NCBI GenBank assembly: GCA_021647145.1
Contig: JAKIVF010000011.1
Location: forward strand, 1 to 44,523
Origin: Methylococcaceae bacterium
GTDB taxonomy: Bacteria; Pseudomonadota; Gammaproteobacteria; Methylococcales; Methylomonadaceae
Length of the DNA: 44,523 nt
Reading direction: 5' to 3'
Shown: piece by piece, positions 32,705-43,146 of the stretch
Position numbering within the stretch: position 1 is the stretch's first letter
Layout of the letters: each line of letters opens with the position of its first letter
Notes under the pieces: generated by a model
What the model saw: only the letters and a program-made list of their open reading frames with translations
Told to the model about the DNA's origin: nothing
Databases searched by the model: none
Made by a program: the position numbers and the translations under genes

Positions 32705-34048
32705 TTATTTCCAATACCCTATCGCCTGATTTAATTCAGCTTGTGCTCGTAAGGCATCAAACTTTGCGGCAATATTCCCAGACTGTGATTTATCTCTTGC
32801 AACTTCGGCTTCAATATAACGAGTTACGGTCACTGTTCCAGCTTTGCGTTGTTCACTCACTAGTCGAAATGCTTCATTTGCTGCAGTGACGGAAGACGAA
32901 GTGACCTTTACACGTGCTAAAGCTTCTTTTAAATTTAAATATGATTTTTTGACTGCACTTTCTATCTGTAACTGGTTTTGTTTTGCCATTTTCTTGGCAA
33001 TAGCCACTTGGTATTCAGCTTTTTTGACTTTTTCACTGTCACGAAAGCCAGAAAAAATATCTAGTTCCACCATGACGCCTGCTGTTACATTGTCACGATT
33101 AGTGCTGAAGTCTATATCTTTACTGTCTGATCCATAAGATACATAAGCATTAGCTGTGGGCAAATATGCTCCACGGGCAGCCTTGAGTTGTTGCTCAGCA
33201 ATCTCTATTTGTTTGCTTGCTCTTTCTGTTTCTGGACGTTGGCTCATGGCTAAGCTTAGAAGTTCATCAAAGGAATGCTCGCTTTTTGGCAAAACCCATT
33301 CACTTGATGAATTAATTTCAAAAGGTTCATTTGCGACCAATCCTAATAAACTCTTTAGTCCTATTTTTGCCATCTCAATCGCATTGGATGTCTGGATTTT
33401 TTTATCTTGTGCTTCTGCAAGTTGAACTTCTAATGACAATACATCGGAGCGTAATGTTGACCCAGCTTCATAGCTATTCTTACTTTGTCTTAATTCATTT
33501 TCTACTGCATTAATCGATTTGATGGCAACGTTATCAGCTTCTGTTGCTGCAAGATAGGCATAAAATGCAGAACTGACAGTTTGAATCAAATAATTTCGCG
33601 CAGCAGATTTTTCTAATGTGGCTGCTTCTACACCCAGTTGAGCAGCTCTAGTTTGAAAGTAATCTTGTCCGCCTCTAAATAATGAAAGTTTGGCGCTGAT
33701 TTCTGGACGATAATTATCTGTACCACCAGGATGATTAAAGTCTGTGGTGGGTGAAAAATCCAGTCGGCGTTGTGCAATGATCATCCCAAAAGCACGGGAA
33801 GGATTATCGGTATGTTCATAAAACAAACCTGTTTTTATATTTGGATAAAAACTGGAAAGGGCAATCCCTACTTGAGATTCTGCCTGAGCAATTCTATCTT
33901 CCATAATTTGAAGATCAGGATTGTTAATCAACGCATGCTCTATGGCTTGAGTTAGATTATAAGTATGGCTTTCAGTAGCAAATATTGTAACTGAGTTTAG
34001 CAATAATGTTGTTGCAAGAAATTGCCTTATTTGAAAACTGTTCATCAT
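32705..34048 (-). CDS. TolC-family outer membrane efflux protein
   Basis: 447 residues with signal peptide (IRQFLATTLLLNSVTIFA). The mature part begins YNLTQAIEHALINNPDLQIMEDRIAQAESQVG, the TolC/OEP start, and repeats the pattern in the second half (LDIFSGF, SAVKKSYLNLKEALARVKVT). It forms the outer membrane exit duct. It is the last gene of the adaptor/RND operon, starting two bases after the adaptor stop, so the three products build one tripartite pump. Confidence 0.93.
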   Translation of the reverse strand: MMNSFQIRQFLATTLLLNSVTIFATESHTYNLTQAIEHALINNPDLQIMEDRIAQAESQVGIALSSFYPNIKTGLFYEHTDNPSRAFGMIIAQRRLDFSPTTDFNHPGGTDNYRPEISAKLSLFRGGQDYFQTRAAQLGVEAATLEKSAARNYLIQTVSSAFYAYLAATEADNVAIKSINAVENELRQSKNSYEAGSTLRSDVLSLEVQLAEAQDKKIQTSNAIEMAKIGLKSLLGLVANEPFEINSSSEWVLPKSEHSFDELLSLAMSQRPETERASKQIEIAEQQLKAARGAYLPTANAYVSYGSDSKDIDFSTNRDNVTAGVMVELDIFSGFRDSEKVKKAEYQVAIAKKMAKQNQLQIESAVKKSYLNLKEALARVKVTSSSVTAANEAFRLVSEQRKAGTVTVTRYIEAEVARDKSQSGNIAAKFDALRAQAELNQAIGYWK

Positions 34049-34050
34049 AA

Positions 34051-35115
34051 TTATTTAGCCTTTAATTGACTCGGTAAAATCAGTTTTTCACCCATGGTTA
34101 AACCGGAGATAACCATGACTTTATTACCTGTTTTTTGACCAATTCGAATAAAGCGGCGAATAGCAGCCCCATTTTCTAAAACCCAGACAACATCAAGTTG
34201 TCCCATATGTTTAATATAGTCTGTTGGTATATACAACTGTTCCAATTCACCAGCAGGAATACGGATTCTAGCAAACATGCCTGGTAGTAATTCACCATCA
34301 TGTTCAATTTTAGCTTTGACTAAAAAGCTTCGAGACCCAGGGTTAGCAGCAGGAACAATCTCTTCAATAGTAGCCATAATTGACTTATGCAATGCCGGAA
34401 TTTCTGTTTTTAACTGTTGACCTATCTTTAATGTTAGTGCTAAAGATTCACGGACATTGGCATCTATACGTAATGAGGAAGGGTCATATAAGGTTAATAA
34501 TTTTACTCCTGGTGATGCTAAGTCACCCGGTTCAGCAAACCTATCTATTACTCTTGCTGAAAATTGAGCTTTAATCCTACTGTAACTTAATGTTGTTTGT
34601 GATGATCGCAGTATTTGTTTTGCACTGGCTAATTGTGCTTTTAGGCTGTTATATGCTGCACTAGCTTGCTCAAGCTGAGCTTTAGTAACACTTTCTTTAC
34701 TAAATAGACGTTTAGTCCTATTGTAGTGAGATTTAGCTTGTGTCAATTGAGCTTTAATTGAATTGATGTTTGCTTTCGACTGAGCGACACTTGAACGATT
34801 ATTTCTATTATCTAACTCAATTAATAAGTCGCCTTTTTTTACTGTATCACCCGCTTTGACATGAATAGACTTAATTCGTGCTAAGACTCTGGCAGCAACA
34901 TGGGTGGTTTGCTTTGATCTGACCGTTGCAGGGACATCTTCATGTAATTGCGATTGGGTATTCTGGATAGTTAACGTTTCACCATTATAAGAGGTCTTGG
35001 TTGCTAATTCACCCGGTTCAATTTTTGTATCAAATGCACCTGCCATCCATGTAATCGCCAGCAAAAGCCCTGCGATGGTCAGTAAAGGAACTGCAAATTT
35101 TTTTATCGTATTCAT
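34051..35115 (-). CDS. RND efflux periplasmic adaptor (membrane fusion protein)
   Basis: 354 residues. N-terminal signal anchor (FAVPLLTIAGLLLAITWMAGAF), lipoyl-type half domains (HVAARVLARIKSIHVKAGDTVKKGDLLIELD is the first, here shown by its two ends HVAARV and GDLLIELD), a coiled-coil hairpin (about residues 110-175), then beta-barrel and membrane-proximal parts (FLVKAKIEHDGELLPGMFARI). It bridges the RND pump and TolC protein. The ribosome site AGGACATC precedes the ATG. Confidence 0.92.
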   Translation of the reverse strand: MNTIKKFAVPLLTIAGLLLAITWMAGAFDTKIEPGELATKTSYNGETLTIQNTQSQLHEDVPATVRSKQTTHVAARVLARIKSIHVKAGDTVKKGDLLIELDNRNNRSSVAQSKANINSIKAQLTQAKSHYNRTKRLFSKESVTKAQLEQASAAYNSLKAQLASAKQILRSSQTTLSYSRIKAQFSARVIDRFAEPGDLASPGVKLLTLYDPSSLRIDANVRESLALTLKIGQQLKTEIPALHKSIMATIEEIVPAANPGSRSFLVKAKIEHDGELLPGMFARIRIPAGELEQLYIPTDYIKHMGQLDVVWVLENGAAIRRFIRIGQKTGNKVMVISGLTMGEKLILPSQLKAK

Positions 35116-35125
35116 TAATGATGTC

Positions 35126-38100
35126 CTATATCGTTTCAGCGTGTTTGTCAGAGGGCGAATAAACCAAATAATAAACGACTGGAATCACCAGTAGTGTAAA
35201 TAAGGTGGAGGCTAAAATACCAAAAATAATAGCGATGGCTAAGCCACTAAAAACCGGATCTAAGGTAATAATCAAGTTTCCCAGTAATGTTGTTCCTGCT
35301 GTTAATAAAACGGGACGCATGCGTATTGCTCCAGCTTGTAATAATGCATCTTCTAATGCCATCCCATTTTTTCTGGCTTGAACAATAAATTCAATCAGAA
35401 TCAGCGCATTACGAATCACAATACCTGCCAAGGCAATCATACCGATCATCGCGGTAGCGGTAAATAAGACAGGATCCGGACTGTTTCCAATATAACGTTC
35501 TCCAAACTGATTTAACAGCCAAAAACCAGGCATAATACCAATCACTGTCATTGGAATAGACGACATAATAATCAACGATAAAGCCGTCGAGCCAGTTTGC
35601 ATACGCATGACAAAATAAATACCGATAAGTGCAAAAGCAAAGGCTAAGCCCATATCTCGAAACACTCGAATAGTTGTGTCCCATTCGCCTTCTCCATCCC
35701 AAACGACAGTGATGTCATCTGGAACTTGCCAGGCAATCCCTCCACCAGAATTTAAGAAACTACGACTTTGCCATTCTTGAGGGCTTATTTCGTGATCTTC
35801 CAAATCTGCTTTTACATCTAAAACAATTTCAACAGGTGTTCGCCCTTCCAGTTCAGCAGTGACATAAACCACTGGCTTTAGATCTTTATGGTAAATAGCT
35901 TTATCAGCAGGTAATTCAACAAATTCGCCTAATTCACCCAGCGATATTAAAGGTGATTTATTGTTGGGAGACTGGCCTTTAAGCGGTAAAACAGCCAAAT
36001 CATTTTGGCTTGTACGCATTTCTTTATTTAAGCGTAAAGTAATCGGCAAAGGATTCGCTTCTCTTTCAAGGTTAAAGTAACCAGCAACTTGTCCTTGGTT
36101 CGCTATTTTAAGGTTTAATGCAATATCTAGAGTGGAAATACCAGATAGCATGGCTTTTTCTTTATCCGTTTGAAAACGCCAACGAGATTGGTCGGCTTCA
36201 ACCGTAGAATCAATTTCTACTACAAACGGCTCTTGTTTTAGCCTGTTCATGACTAAAGTCGCGGCATCCCTTTGTTTTTGGTAATCGGTCAAAGGGTCAC
36301 CATAAATTTCAGCAACCAGTGTGCTTAAGACGGGTGGGCCTGGAGGAACTTCAACAACCTTTATAGAAGTGCCATCAACATTTAGCGGCTCTAGTAATTT
36401 GCGTAAACGTAATAAAATAGCGTGTGAATTATGTTCACGTTCTTGTCTTGGCGCTAGTGTTATGCGTAAGTCAGCTAATTGAGGTGCTTGACGATAATAA
36501 TATTGTCTAACCAAACCGTTAAAGTCGATAGGGGAAGACGTTCCTACATAACTGGCAATGGCTTTTACTTCAGGTAATTGCTTCGTAATTAAAGCTGTTT
36601 TTTGTGCAATAGCGGCTGTTTGCTCCAAGGTGCTACCTTCGGGTAAATCAATTAAAATTTGTATTTCATCTTTATTATCAAATGGCAATAATTTAAGTGG
36701 AACCATTCGAAAGACAGGTAAACTAGCGGTAATTGCAAAAAGACTGACAAGTATAATAATTAATAACCAGGCTTTTTTGCGAGTGGCAATGAAGGGCCCC
36801 ACCAATTTACGATAAAAAGTTAGCAAACCCTCGGAGGTTTCTACTTCTTCCACTGGTTTTAATGCCTTGCTGGATAGCCACGGCGTAACCATAAAGGCAA
36901 CCAGCGTAGAAATCATAACGGCAATGGGTACATTAAAAGCCATTGGCGCCATATATGGCCCCATCATCCCAGTAATAAAGGCAAGAGGAATAAAAGCAAG
37001 CATAATAGTGACAGTGGACATTAACAAAGCAGAACGAATTTCTGCCATTGCTTGAATAATACGCTCATGAGAGCTCCCCACACCTTTGCGCATAAATCGT
37101 TCGATATTATCAATCCCTGTAATGGGATCATCAACCAGTAAACCTAAAGATAAAATTAGCGCAAATAAAGTCACTCTGTTGATTGTATAGCCAAATGCCA
37201 TATCAATCATTAAGGTTAGACCATAACAAATAGGAATAGCCAGACCGACAACAAGAGCCGCTCGCCAGCCTAAAAAAACCGCAATAAATACAACGACGGT
37301 AAAAATGGCAAAGGCCAGACTTGTGGTTAAATTAGAGACTTTTTCATCAGCAGTTTTTCCATAATCACGTAAAACTTCTACATGTATTTCAGGAGGTAAT
37401 AATTCTTGTTGTAACTTTGCAATATGCTGATGAATATTTTCTGCTAACCAGACAGCATTTGACCCTCTTTTTTTTGCGATAGCCAAGGTTACCATAGGGT
37501 ATTGCTGGTCAAATTCTTTAGACGATGGATGACCCGGTGCAAACTCAATCCAGCTATATTTATTAACCTCCGCAGGCCCATCAGTAATCGTCGCAACATC
37601 TTGCAAATAAACAGGCAAGCCATCCACTCCATTAATGACTAAGGTTTTTAACTGATTTAAAGAACGAATAAAATCGCCCGCTTCTAAAACTACAGATTGA
37701 TTATTAGCAGAAACAATACCAGCTGAATGTAATTGATTAGATGCGCTTATTGCACCAATAATCTCAAGGACTGTCGTTTTTCGTGCAGCCATGCTTTGTG
37801 GATTAAACTGAACCTTAATGTTTCTGGCTCTACCACCGACAATATTGACTTGATTGGTATTTTCAATTTGCTGTAAAGAAGTGGTCATTTCATCAGCAAA
37901 GCGCCTTAATTCAAAATCACTATATAAATCAGGTTGGCTGCTCCATAAACCCAACATTACCGTAGGCACATCATCTACTTCTAAAGGCTTAATAACCCAG
38001 TTACTAACAGTTGCTGGGATTTTATCAATATTAGAATGAAGCTTGGTATAGGCGTTAAGCAAAGCATCTTCACGATCTTCCCCTACAAAATAACGTAGAG

Positions 38101-38419
38101 TGACAACAGCTTGACCTGGGCCAGAGCGTGAGTAAATATGTTCAACTCCTGAAATTTGAGAAAGCAGTTTTTCTAACGGTAAGGTGACTTGTTTTTCAAT
38201 TTGCTTTGCCGACAAACCAGGAACAGAGATAATAACATCAGACATTGGTACAACAATCTGCGGCTCTTCTTCTCTAGGTGTATAAATCAGAGCAATAGTA
38301 CCTAAAGCAAAAGAGAGCACAAAAAACAGAATAGGTAAGCCACCTTTTAAAGAATAGGCAACTAATTTATCCATCCAGGTATGATGTGCTGAATTTGAAG
38401 AGTTCAGGTCTTGTTCCAT
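35126..38419 (-). CDS. RND-family efflux pump, inner membrane
   Basis: 1097 residues with the RND plan: a helix near residue 25-45, a large periplasmic loop, six helices (about 355-560) with the proton-relay Asp pair in LGLLVDDPITGIDNIERF, a second periplasmic loop and six more helices. The acidic pair is kept but the usual DDAIVVVEN is altered to DDPITGIDN, as in the less-studied RND subgroup related to VexH/multidrug exporters with a shorter docking domain. Substrate unknown. It is the first gene of a three-gene operon whose upstream gap is 474 bases with no regulator gene. Confidence 0.93.
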   Translation of the reverse strand: MEQDLNSSNSAHHTWMDKLVAYSLKGGLPILFFVLSFALGTIALIYTPREEEPQIVVPMSDVIISVPGLSAKQIEKQVTLPLEKLLSQISGVEHIYSRSGPGQAVVTLRYFVGEDREDALLNAYTKLHSNIDKIPATVSNWVIKPLEVDDVPTVMLGLWSSQPDLYSDFELRRFADEMTTSLQQIENTNQVNIVGGRARNIKVQFNPQSMAARKTTVLEIIGAISASNQLHSAGIVSANNQSVVLEAGDFIRSLNQLKTLVINGVDGLPVYLQDVATITDGPAEVNKYSWIEFAPGHPSSKEFDQQYPMVTLAIAKKRGSNAVWLAENIHQHIAKLQQELLPPEIHVEVLRDYGKTADEKVSNLTTSLAFAIFTVVVFIAVFLGWRAALVVGLAIPICYGLTLMIDMAFGYTINRVTLFALILSLGLLVDDPITGIDNIERFMRKGVGSSHERIIQAMAEIRSALLMSTVTIMLAFIPLAFITGMMGPYMAPMAFNVPIAVMISTLVAFMVTPWLSSKALKPVEEVETSEGLLTFYRKLVGPFIATRKKAWLLIIILVSLFAITASLPVFRMVPLKLLPFDNKDEIQILIDLPEGSTLEQTAAIAQKTALITKQLPEVKAIASYVGTSSPIDFNGLVRQYYYRQAPQLADLRITLAPRQEREHNSHAILLRLRKLLEPLNVDGTSIKVVEVPPGPPVLSTLVAEIYGDPLTDYQKQRDAATLVMNRLKQEPFVVEIDSTVEADQSRWRFQTDKEKAMLSGISTLDIALNLKIANQGQVAGYFNLEREANPLPITLRLNKEMRTSQNDLAVLPLKGQSPNNKSPLISLGELGEFVELPADKAIYHKDLKPVVYVTAELEGRTPVEIVLDVKADLEDHEISPQEWQSRSFLNSGGGIAWQVPDDITVVWDGEGEWDTTIRVFRDMGLAFAFALIGIYFVMRMQTGSTALSLIIMSSIPMTVIGIMPGFWLLNQFGERYIGNSPDPVLFTATAMIGMIALAGIVIRNALILIEFIVQARKNGMALEDALLQAGAIRMRPVLLTAGTTLLGNLIITLDPVFSGLAIAIIFGILASTLFTLLVIPVVYYLVYSPSDKHAETI

Positions 38420-38893
38420 ATTAATAGAAAGCCAGTAAATGATGTATGTATAAAAATATGTATATAATTATATTCTAATATCTATTGTTTGTTAAGGATT
38501 TTTAGTTTCGTATCCTTTACATTTTAATATTAATAATGACAAGCTTATTATTTTCACCTTAGAGATAGATTCAATCTATATGTTTAGTAACTAACTTATA
38601 AATATGAATCAATACTTCCCGCGGTCACGGGTGCAGATTTCTGTCACATTTTGAGGCAAATACCCCCTCTTTGTCTCGGAAAAAATCAAAAAGACGCTGT
38701 ATAGCCTAACTCCCTAATAATAAAATAATTATCAATAGTACCCCAAAAAAAAATTTTATTATTTGGCAAATTTTCTCTTCCTTGTTCATCTAATTTAATT
38801 GTGATGATTAAACGATTTCTTCTCGATATATGTTAATCATTATATTTAAGATGAATAACATTATTTATTCGATAAAATATTAGAGAAATTTCA
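38420..38893. other. Intergenic region between divergent RND operon and small secreted protein
   Basis: AT-rich, no ORF supported. It must hold the promoters of both directions. A repeated ATGTAT(A)-type stretch lies at 38440-38470 in front of the RND gene. A GC-richer patch (about 38618-38690) includes GGTCACGGGTGCAG and CTGTCAC but no clear operator symmetry was found. Confidence 0.5.
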
Positions 38894-39232
38894 ATGAAAA
38901 TAATGAAATATTTAACCATGCCTTTTATACTTATTGTAACTTCGGGGGTATCTCAAACCACTCAGGCTTCAAACGATTTTTGGTCAAACGTTGCTGTTCA
39001 TATTGTTGCTAATCATTTAACTACAGCACGTTATTATCCAAAAAAATGTGATCGAGAATATAGGGATCGTTGCTACAAAAGAACTGGTTATGCTAGACGA
39101 GCTTGTTTTAGAAACAGACAATATTCTTCTAATAATAGGAGACACGAGGATTATCCAAGATTTCCTGATAATGCAAGAAACTACAATAATAGACGATATA
39201 ATACTAAAAGAGGATATTCAAGCGATTACTAA
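38894..39232 (+). CDS. Small secreted basic protein rich in Arg, Tyr and Asn
   Basis: 112 residues. A signal peptide (MKYLTMPFILIVTSGVSQTTQA, shown here by its core PFILIVTSGVS) precedes a mature part with four Cys (KCDREYRDRCYKRTGYARRAC) that could form two disulfides, then a low-complexity tail of Arg, Asn and Tyr. No family recognised. The start is after a weak AGAGAAATTTC site. It may be a cell-surface or nucleic-acid-binding peptide; nothing in the neighbours decides this. Confidence 0.6.
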   Translation: MKIMKYLTMPFILIVTSGVSQTTQASNDFWSNVAVHIVANHLTTARYYPKKCDREYRDRCYKRTGYARRACFRNRQYSSNNRRHEDYPRFPDNARNYNNRRYNTKRGYSSDY

Positions 39233-39556
39233 TGCTTCAATAATAATATTACCGGGTGCTTGTATTTTGAATACAATCAGTTGTAAGACAAAGGGTTCAT
39301 CATTAACCTAACATTTTTCGCATACCTTTTGTTGGAGTGCAAAAAAAACGTGAAGCGAGAAATACTCACCCGTTTGGAGAGCTGTAATAATTGTATTTAA
39401 CATATTATTTAACAAGTTATTTCCAAACTTAGCGGTCAACTGATTTATTTAGGTTTAATCGCATCTGTAATGTAAAAGAAATATAATTTTTGTAAACTTT
39501 TTTAAGTTTATACGTCTAAGAAAAAAACAATAATAATTAATGATGCTTTCAAATAC
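39233..39556. other. Intergenic region upstream of the sigma factor
   Basis: No ORF supported and no strong hairpin seen. It contains GTTGGAGTGC-A8-CGTGAAGCG at about 39330, then AT-rich DNA that probably holds the promoter of the sigma/anti-sigma operon. If the sigma factor is autoregulated, its own promoter should be here. Confidence 0.4.
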
Positions 39557-40357
39557 ATGACTCCTGAAAAAGCAAAAACAATGGTCTTTGAAAATTTGAA
39601 TTACCTTGATGGTCTTTGTCAGAATCGTTTCCGGCATGATCCAACATTAGGAGAGTTAGTGCAATGTTATTTATTGGAAAAGCTTCAAGAAAATGACTGG
39701 GAGCGTATTAGAAAGTTTAAAGGGTCAGTTCAGTTTTTAACTTATTTTACTGTAATAGCAAATCGCCTGATCACCCAATTTGAACGTGAAAAATGTGGTT
39801 ACCCAAGACCTCCTAGTAGTTTACCAAACACCCCATTAGCCAAGAAAGCCTTTTGGTTATTGAAGATTAAAAAATGGAATAAACCGGAGGTTATTCAAAT
39901 TCTTGAATGTATGGATGCATCCATAGAGCGAAGAGAAATTGAGATGATTATCCAGACAATCCTAAATCAAAAAAAACATACTCGGTTTAATAACCACTTT
40001 GAGAGTGTAGAAGATATTGAAACTATTGCTATTTCTGACGATTCTCCTGAAAATATTTTAATAAAAGATGAATTACAACAACTTAAAACTATCATTAAAA
40101 CTTATTTATCGTTACAAGACGAGAGCCTTTTACCGCCTAAAATGCGTGCAAAAGTAGATAACCTATCCACCCAACTTAATCTTTCCGATGAAGACTGGTT
40201 ATTTATTCGGTTGTATTTTGTTGAAGATTTATCGATTAAAAAGGTAGCTGAGCGATTAGGTTTGAAAGGCGATGCACACAAACGCTACCACAGGATATTA
40301 AAACAATTGCAGAAAACTTTCCGACAATTAGATTTGTCTGAAGCTTTTGCTGCTTAA
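39557..40357 (+). CDS. Sigma-70-family (ECF-like) RNA polymerase sigma factor
   Basis: 266 residues. Region 2-like helix FKGSVQFLTYFTVIANRLITQFEREK (here by its ends FKGSVQFLTYF and ITQFEREK) and a C-terminal region 4 helix-turn-helix (DWLFIRLYFVEDLSIKKVAERLGLK, core SIKKVAERLGL). A longer than usual linker of about 80 residues separates them. It overlaps or abuts the zinc-finger protein downstream, the usual sigma/anti-sigma pairing. Targets are unknown. Confidence 0.8.
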   Translation: MTPEKAKTMVFENLNYLDGLCQNRFRHDPTLGELVQCYLLEKLQENDWERIRKFKGSVQFLTYFTVIANRLITQFEREKCGYPRPPSSLPNTPLAKKAFWLLKIKKWNKPEVIQILECMDASIERREIEMIIQTILNQKKHTRFNNHFESVEDIETIAISDDSPENILIKDELQQLKTIIKTYLSLQDESLLPPKMRAKVDNLSTQLNLSDEDWLFIRLYFVEDLSIKKVAERLGLKGDAHKRYHRILKQLQKTFRQLDLSEAFAA

Positions 40358-40370
40358 AAAAAGGGTGACT

Positions 40371-41291
40371 ATGATGAGTAAAATAACATCCTCAGCTAAA
40401 AGTGAAACACTTTTAGGACTTTATGCTCTTTCTGGCAAAAAACATTCAACACCTGATGATTGCCCTAGTGATGAGAATATGGCCGCTTTTATTGAGCATC
40501 AACTTTCAGCCAAGAAATATCAGACTGTGCTAAAACACCTTAATCATTGCTCCACTTGTTATAAAGACTGGATGATGTCATGTCAATCAATTGAAAAACT
40601 ACTTCCCTCACAGGTGCAAAAAACAAAAACAGGTTTCTGGGGAAAAATATGGCAAGGAATCAACAACAGCCGTTCTTTTTTTATTTTTGGAATTCCCTCA
40701 GCAACAGTTTTAGCCACTGTCGCTTTTTTGCTGTTTTCACCTTTTACAAACTCAGTTAACCAGCAAATTAATAAAATGTATCAGCAAGATATGGTTCATT
40801 CAGCATCCTATGCTATTGTAGCAGAAAGAATGCTTTTACCATGGAAAAAGGTCTCACAAAGTTTCAATTCTTCGCCATTGTCACCCGAAGTAAGGGCATA
40901 TAACGCAGGTTTATGGAAAGGGCAAGCTGATATATTGAAAACAATTGAGAATCCCCTACCAAAAAAACTATTACCTTTACAAAATGAGCCTTGGCCCAAA
41001 AGTGACTATTCTGTTTATTATGAGTTTGGGCGCTGGACATTTTTATTAAGAACAGCACTTGAGTCAGAACAAGAATTAATCAACATGGAAAAATACAAAC
41101 AAATTAAAGATGATTTATTAAAAAACTTTTCCCAAAAAATATCAACAGATTTTCACGTAAATCAAGCAACTTTAGCATTGAAAAAACTTGGTATTCTGCT
41201 TACAAAAGTAGAGCAGTCAAAAACTCAGGAGCAAAGAAAAGAACTGAGTCATCAACTTAAATCAACCATGTATTTATTAGGTTCTGATTAA
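40371..41291 (+). CDS. Membrane anti-sigma-like protein with zinc-finger N-terminus
   Basis: The N-terminal part (SDENMAAFIEHQLS ... LKHLNHCSTCYKDWMMSC) has the HxxxCxxC pattern of zinc-type anti-sigma factors (ZAS). One membrane helix follows (FFIFGIPSATVLATVAFLLF, about residue 105) and then a periplasmic domain of about 180 residues with no recognised fold. Starts at ATG 40371 or 40374 are preferred over an in-frame TTG at 40347 because AAGGGTG precedes them. It should hold the upstream sigma factor at the membrane until a signal arrives. Confidence 0.8.
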   Translation: MMSKITSSAKSETLLGLYALSGKKHSTPDDCPSDENMAAFIEHQLSAKKYQTVLKHLNHCSTCYKDWMMSCQSIEKLLPSQVQKTKTGFWGKIWQGINNSRSFFIFGIPSATVLATVAFLLFSPFTNSVNQQINKMYQQDMVHSASYAIVAERMLLPWKKVSQSFNSSPLSPEVRAYNAGLWKGQADILKTIENPLPKKLLPLQNEPWPKSDYSVYYEFGRWTFLLRTALESEQELINMEKYKQIKDDLLKNFSQKISTDFHVNQATLALKKLGILLTKVEQSKTQEQRKELSHQLKSTMYLLGSD

Positions 41292-41293
41292 TT

Positions 41294-43105
41294 ATGATCA
41301 TTTGTCCTCGTTTTAAATTTATCTGGCCATGGATACTCTCAATCTGTCTTTTGGGTTATATCAATACAGGATATTCAGCACAAAAACACCCGACTGATGA
41401 AGTTGCATTTTATATTGATAATTATGGTGAAATCAATCCAAAAAGTGACAAGCAAGTCGCTTTAGCTCATCAAGTTTTTGCAAGAGTGATGGCTGTAGCA
41501 GATAAAAGTACTCAACGTTTTCCAAAACTTGTTGTCGTTAATCATCAAAAAAAACCGTGGGCCATTGCCCTTCCAGATGGACATATCGTTTTATCAAAAA
41601 AAGCACTCACTACAGCACATCTTAATGCTGATATAGAAGAAACTGAAACTCGTTTAGCTTTTGTTCTGGGTCATGAGTTAGCTCATTTAAGCCATGATGA
41701 CTTTTGGCACAGAGAAGCACTCCAGTTTTCAGAAGTTCAATCAAAATCAAAAAAAAATTCAGATAGCTCTAATATTCAGAAAACTAAAGAAAAAGAATTA
41801 AAAGCAGACGACAAAGGGTTTATTTATGCCGCCCTTGCTGGATTTCCTGTCAAGTTTCTATTGCAAAATAATTCCAATTCTATTAATTTTTTTACTTTGT
41901 GGATGCAACAAAGTAGTCGTGAACTGTCTGATACTGCTAATTCCTCTGAAACTCGTGCTATAGCATTACAAAGACGGTTTCTCCATTTAAAAGAACAAAT
42001 TACTTTCTTCAATTTTGGTGTACGTTTAAGTCATTTCGATTATTGTGATGATGCTATTTACTTTTTTAAAGAGTTTCAAAAAATATATCCTGGACGAGAA
42101 GTATTAAATAATTTAGGTTTTTGTTACTTGCAGCTTGCTCGTCAAGCGATGGATCCCGATAGAGTTTATCTTTATTGGATGCCAATAATACTAGATGGGG
42201 AAACTCGTGCTGGATCTAATAATAGACGAAATGGTATTCATATAAAAAGCCTGAAACAAGCCTCCAAAGGTCGGGAAGAAGGTTTGCTTCAAGAAGCGGT
42301 AAGATATTTAAAAAAAGCTGTTGAAGCAGATAAAAGCTATTTACCTGCACAACTCAATCTAGCTTCCGCTTTGCTATACCTTGGCAAACCTCATGGTGCC
42401 AGAGACATTCTTTCTGATTCTAAACAAATAGCACCAAATAACTCTTCTGTACAAAGTCTTGATGCCCTTGCACTTTATGAACAAGCAGATGTAGATCAAG
42501 ACTTATGGCCCAAAGCTGTTGCAAAATTAAAAAAAATCACATCCATTCCTGATGTAAAACCTGAACTTATTTTTAATCTGGCGAGACTACTGAGCTTACG
42601 CCCACGACCCATAGAAGCAAATACTTATTGGAATAAGCTTGCTATTATCGCCAATCGTTTGCCAAAACCCTTTAAACAAATTGTTTGTAGAAAACAAAGT
42701 AATATTGTTAAAGTAGAAGCTTGCACAAAAAAATTACCACCCTCTATTTCAAAAACACCATGGCAATGGCCACTTCAAGTTACAGGTGATAAACCATTAT
42801 CCCTCAAGGATAAAAGTATACTAAAAAAATGGAAACGTATTGATTTTGACTGGTTTACTAAAGGTCTTCAGGGACATATTTACCAAAGACAAACAGATGG
42901 CACCGAAGTATTAGAACTTGATCAGTTTATTCATATGCAAGTGCTTAAAGGCTCTACCTTGGGGCCAGTTAATACAATTTCTGGTTTTTGTCAAAAACCT
43001 TTAAGACAACGAACTCTAGCAAATGGTATTATTTGGTCATGTGATCATTGGGCTGTGTTGACTCAAGATAATAAAATAACAGAAGCTTGGTGGATTGCTA
43101 AATAA
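41294..43105 (+). CDS. Exported M48-type metallopeptidase with TPR repeats
   Basis: 603 residues. Signal peptide (FIWPWILSICLLGYINTGYSA), then an M48 zinc peptidase domain: VLGHELAHLSHDDF (HExxH) and the third ligand Glu in KELKADDKGFIYAA. From about residue 240 to 470 TPR-like helices follow (FNFGVRLSHFDYCDDAIYFFKEFQKIYPG by its ends FNFGVRLSHF and KEFQKIYPG; AVRYLKKAVEADKSYLPAQ), and a C-terminal domain of about 110 residues. It begins two bases after the anti-sigma stop, so it is in the same operon; a role in cutting a regulator is possible but unproven. It resembles BepA-like periplasmic peptidases. Confidence 0.83.
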   Translation: MIICPRFKFIWPWILSICLLGYINTGYSAQKHPTDEVAFYIDNYGEINPKSDKQVALAHQVFARVMAVADKSTQRFPKLVVVNHQKKPWAIALPDGHIVLSKKALTTAHLNADIEETETRLAFVLGHELAHLSHDDFWHREALQFSEVQSKSKKNSDSSNIQKTKEKELKADDKGFIYAALAGFPVKFLLQNNSNSINFFTLWMQQSSRELSDTANSSETRAIALQRRFLHLKEQITFFNFGVRLSHFDYCDDAIYFFKEFQKIYPGREVLNNLGFCYLQLARQAMDPDRVYLYWMPIILDGETRAGSNNRRNGIHIKSLKQASKGREEGLLQEAVRYLKKAVEADKSYLPAQLNLASALLYLGKPHGARDILSDSKQIAPNNSSVQSLDALALYEQADVDQDLWPKAVAKLKKITSIPDVKPELIFNLARLLSLRPRPIEANTYWNKLAIIANRLPKPFKQIVCRKQSNIVKVEACTKKLPPSISKTPWQWPLQVTGDKPLSLKDKSILKKWKRIDFDWFTKGLQGHIYQRQTDGTEVLELDQFIHMQVLKGSTLGPVNTISGFCQKPLRQRTLANGIIWSCDHWAVLTQDNKITEAWWIAK

Positions 43106-43146
43106 AGCTAAGGACTAGGAAATAAATTACTTATATACCATAACTT

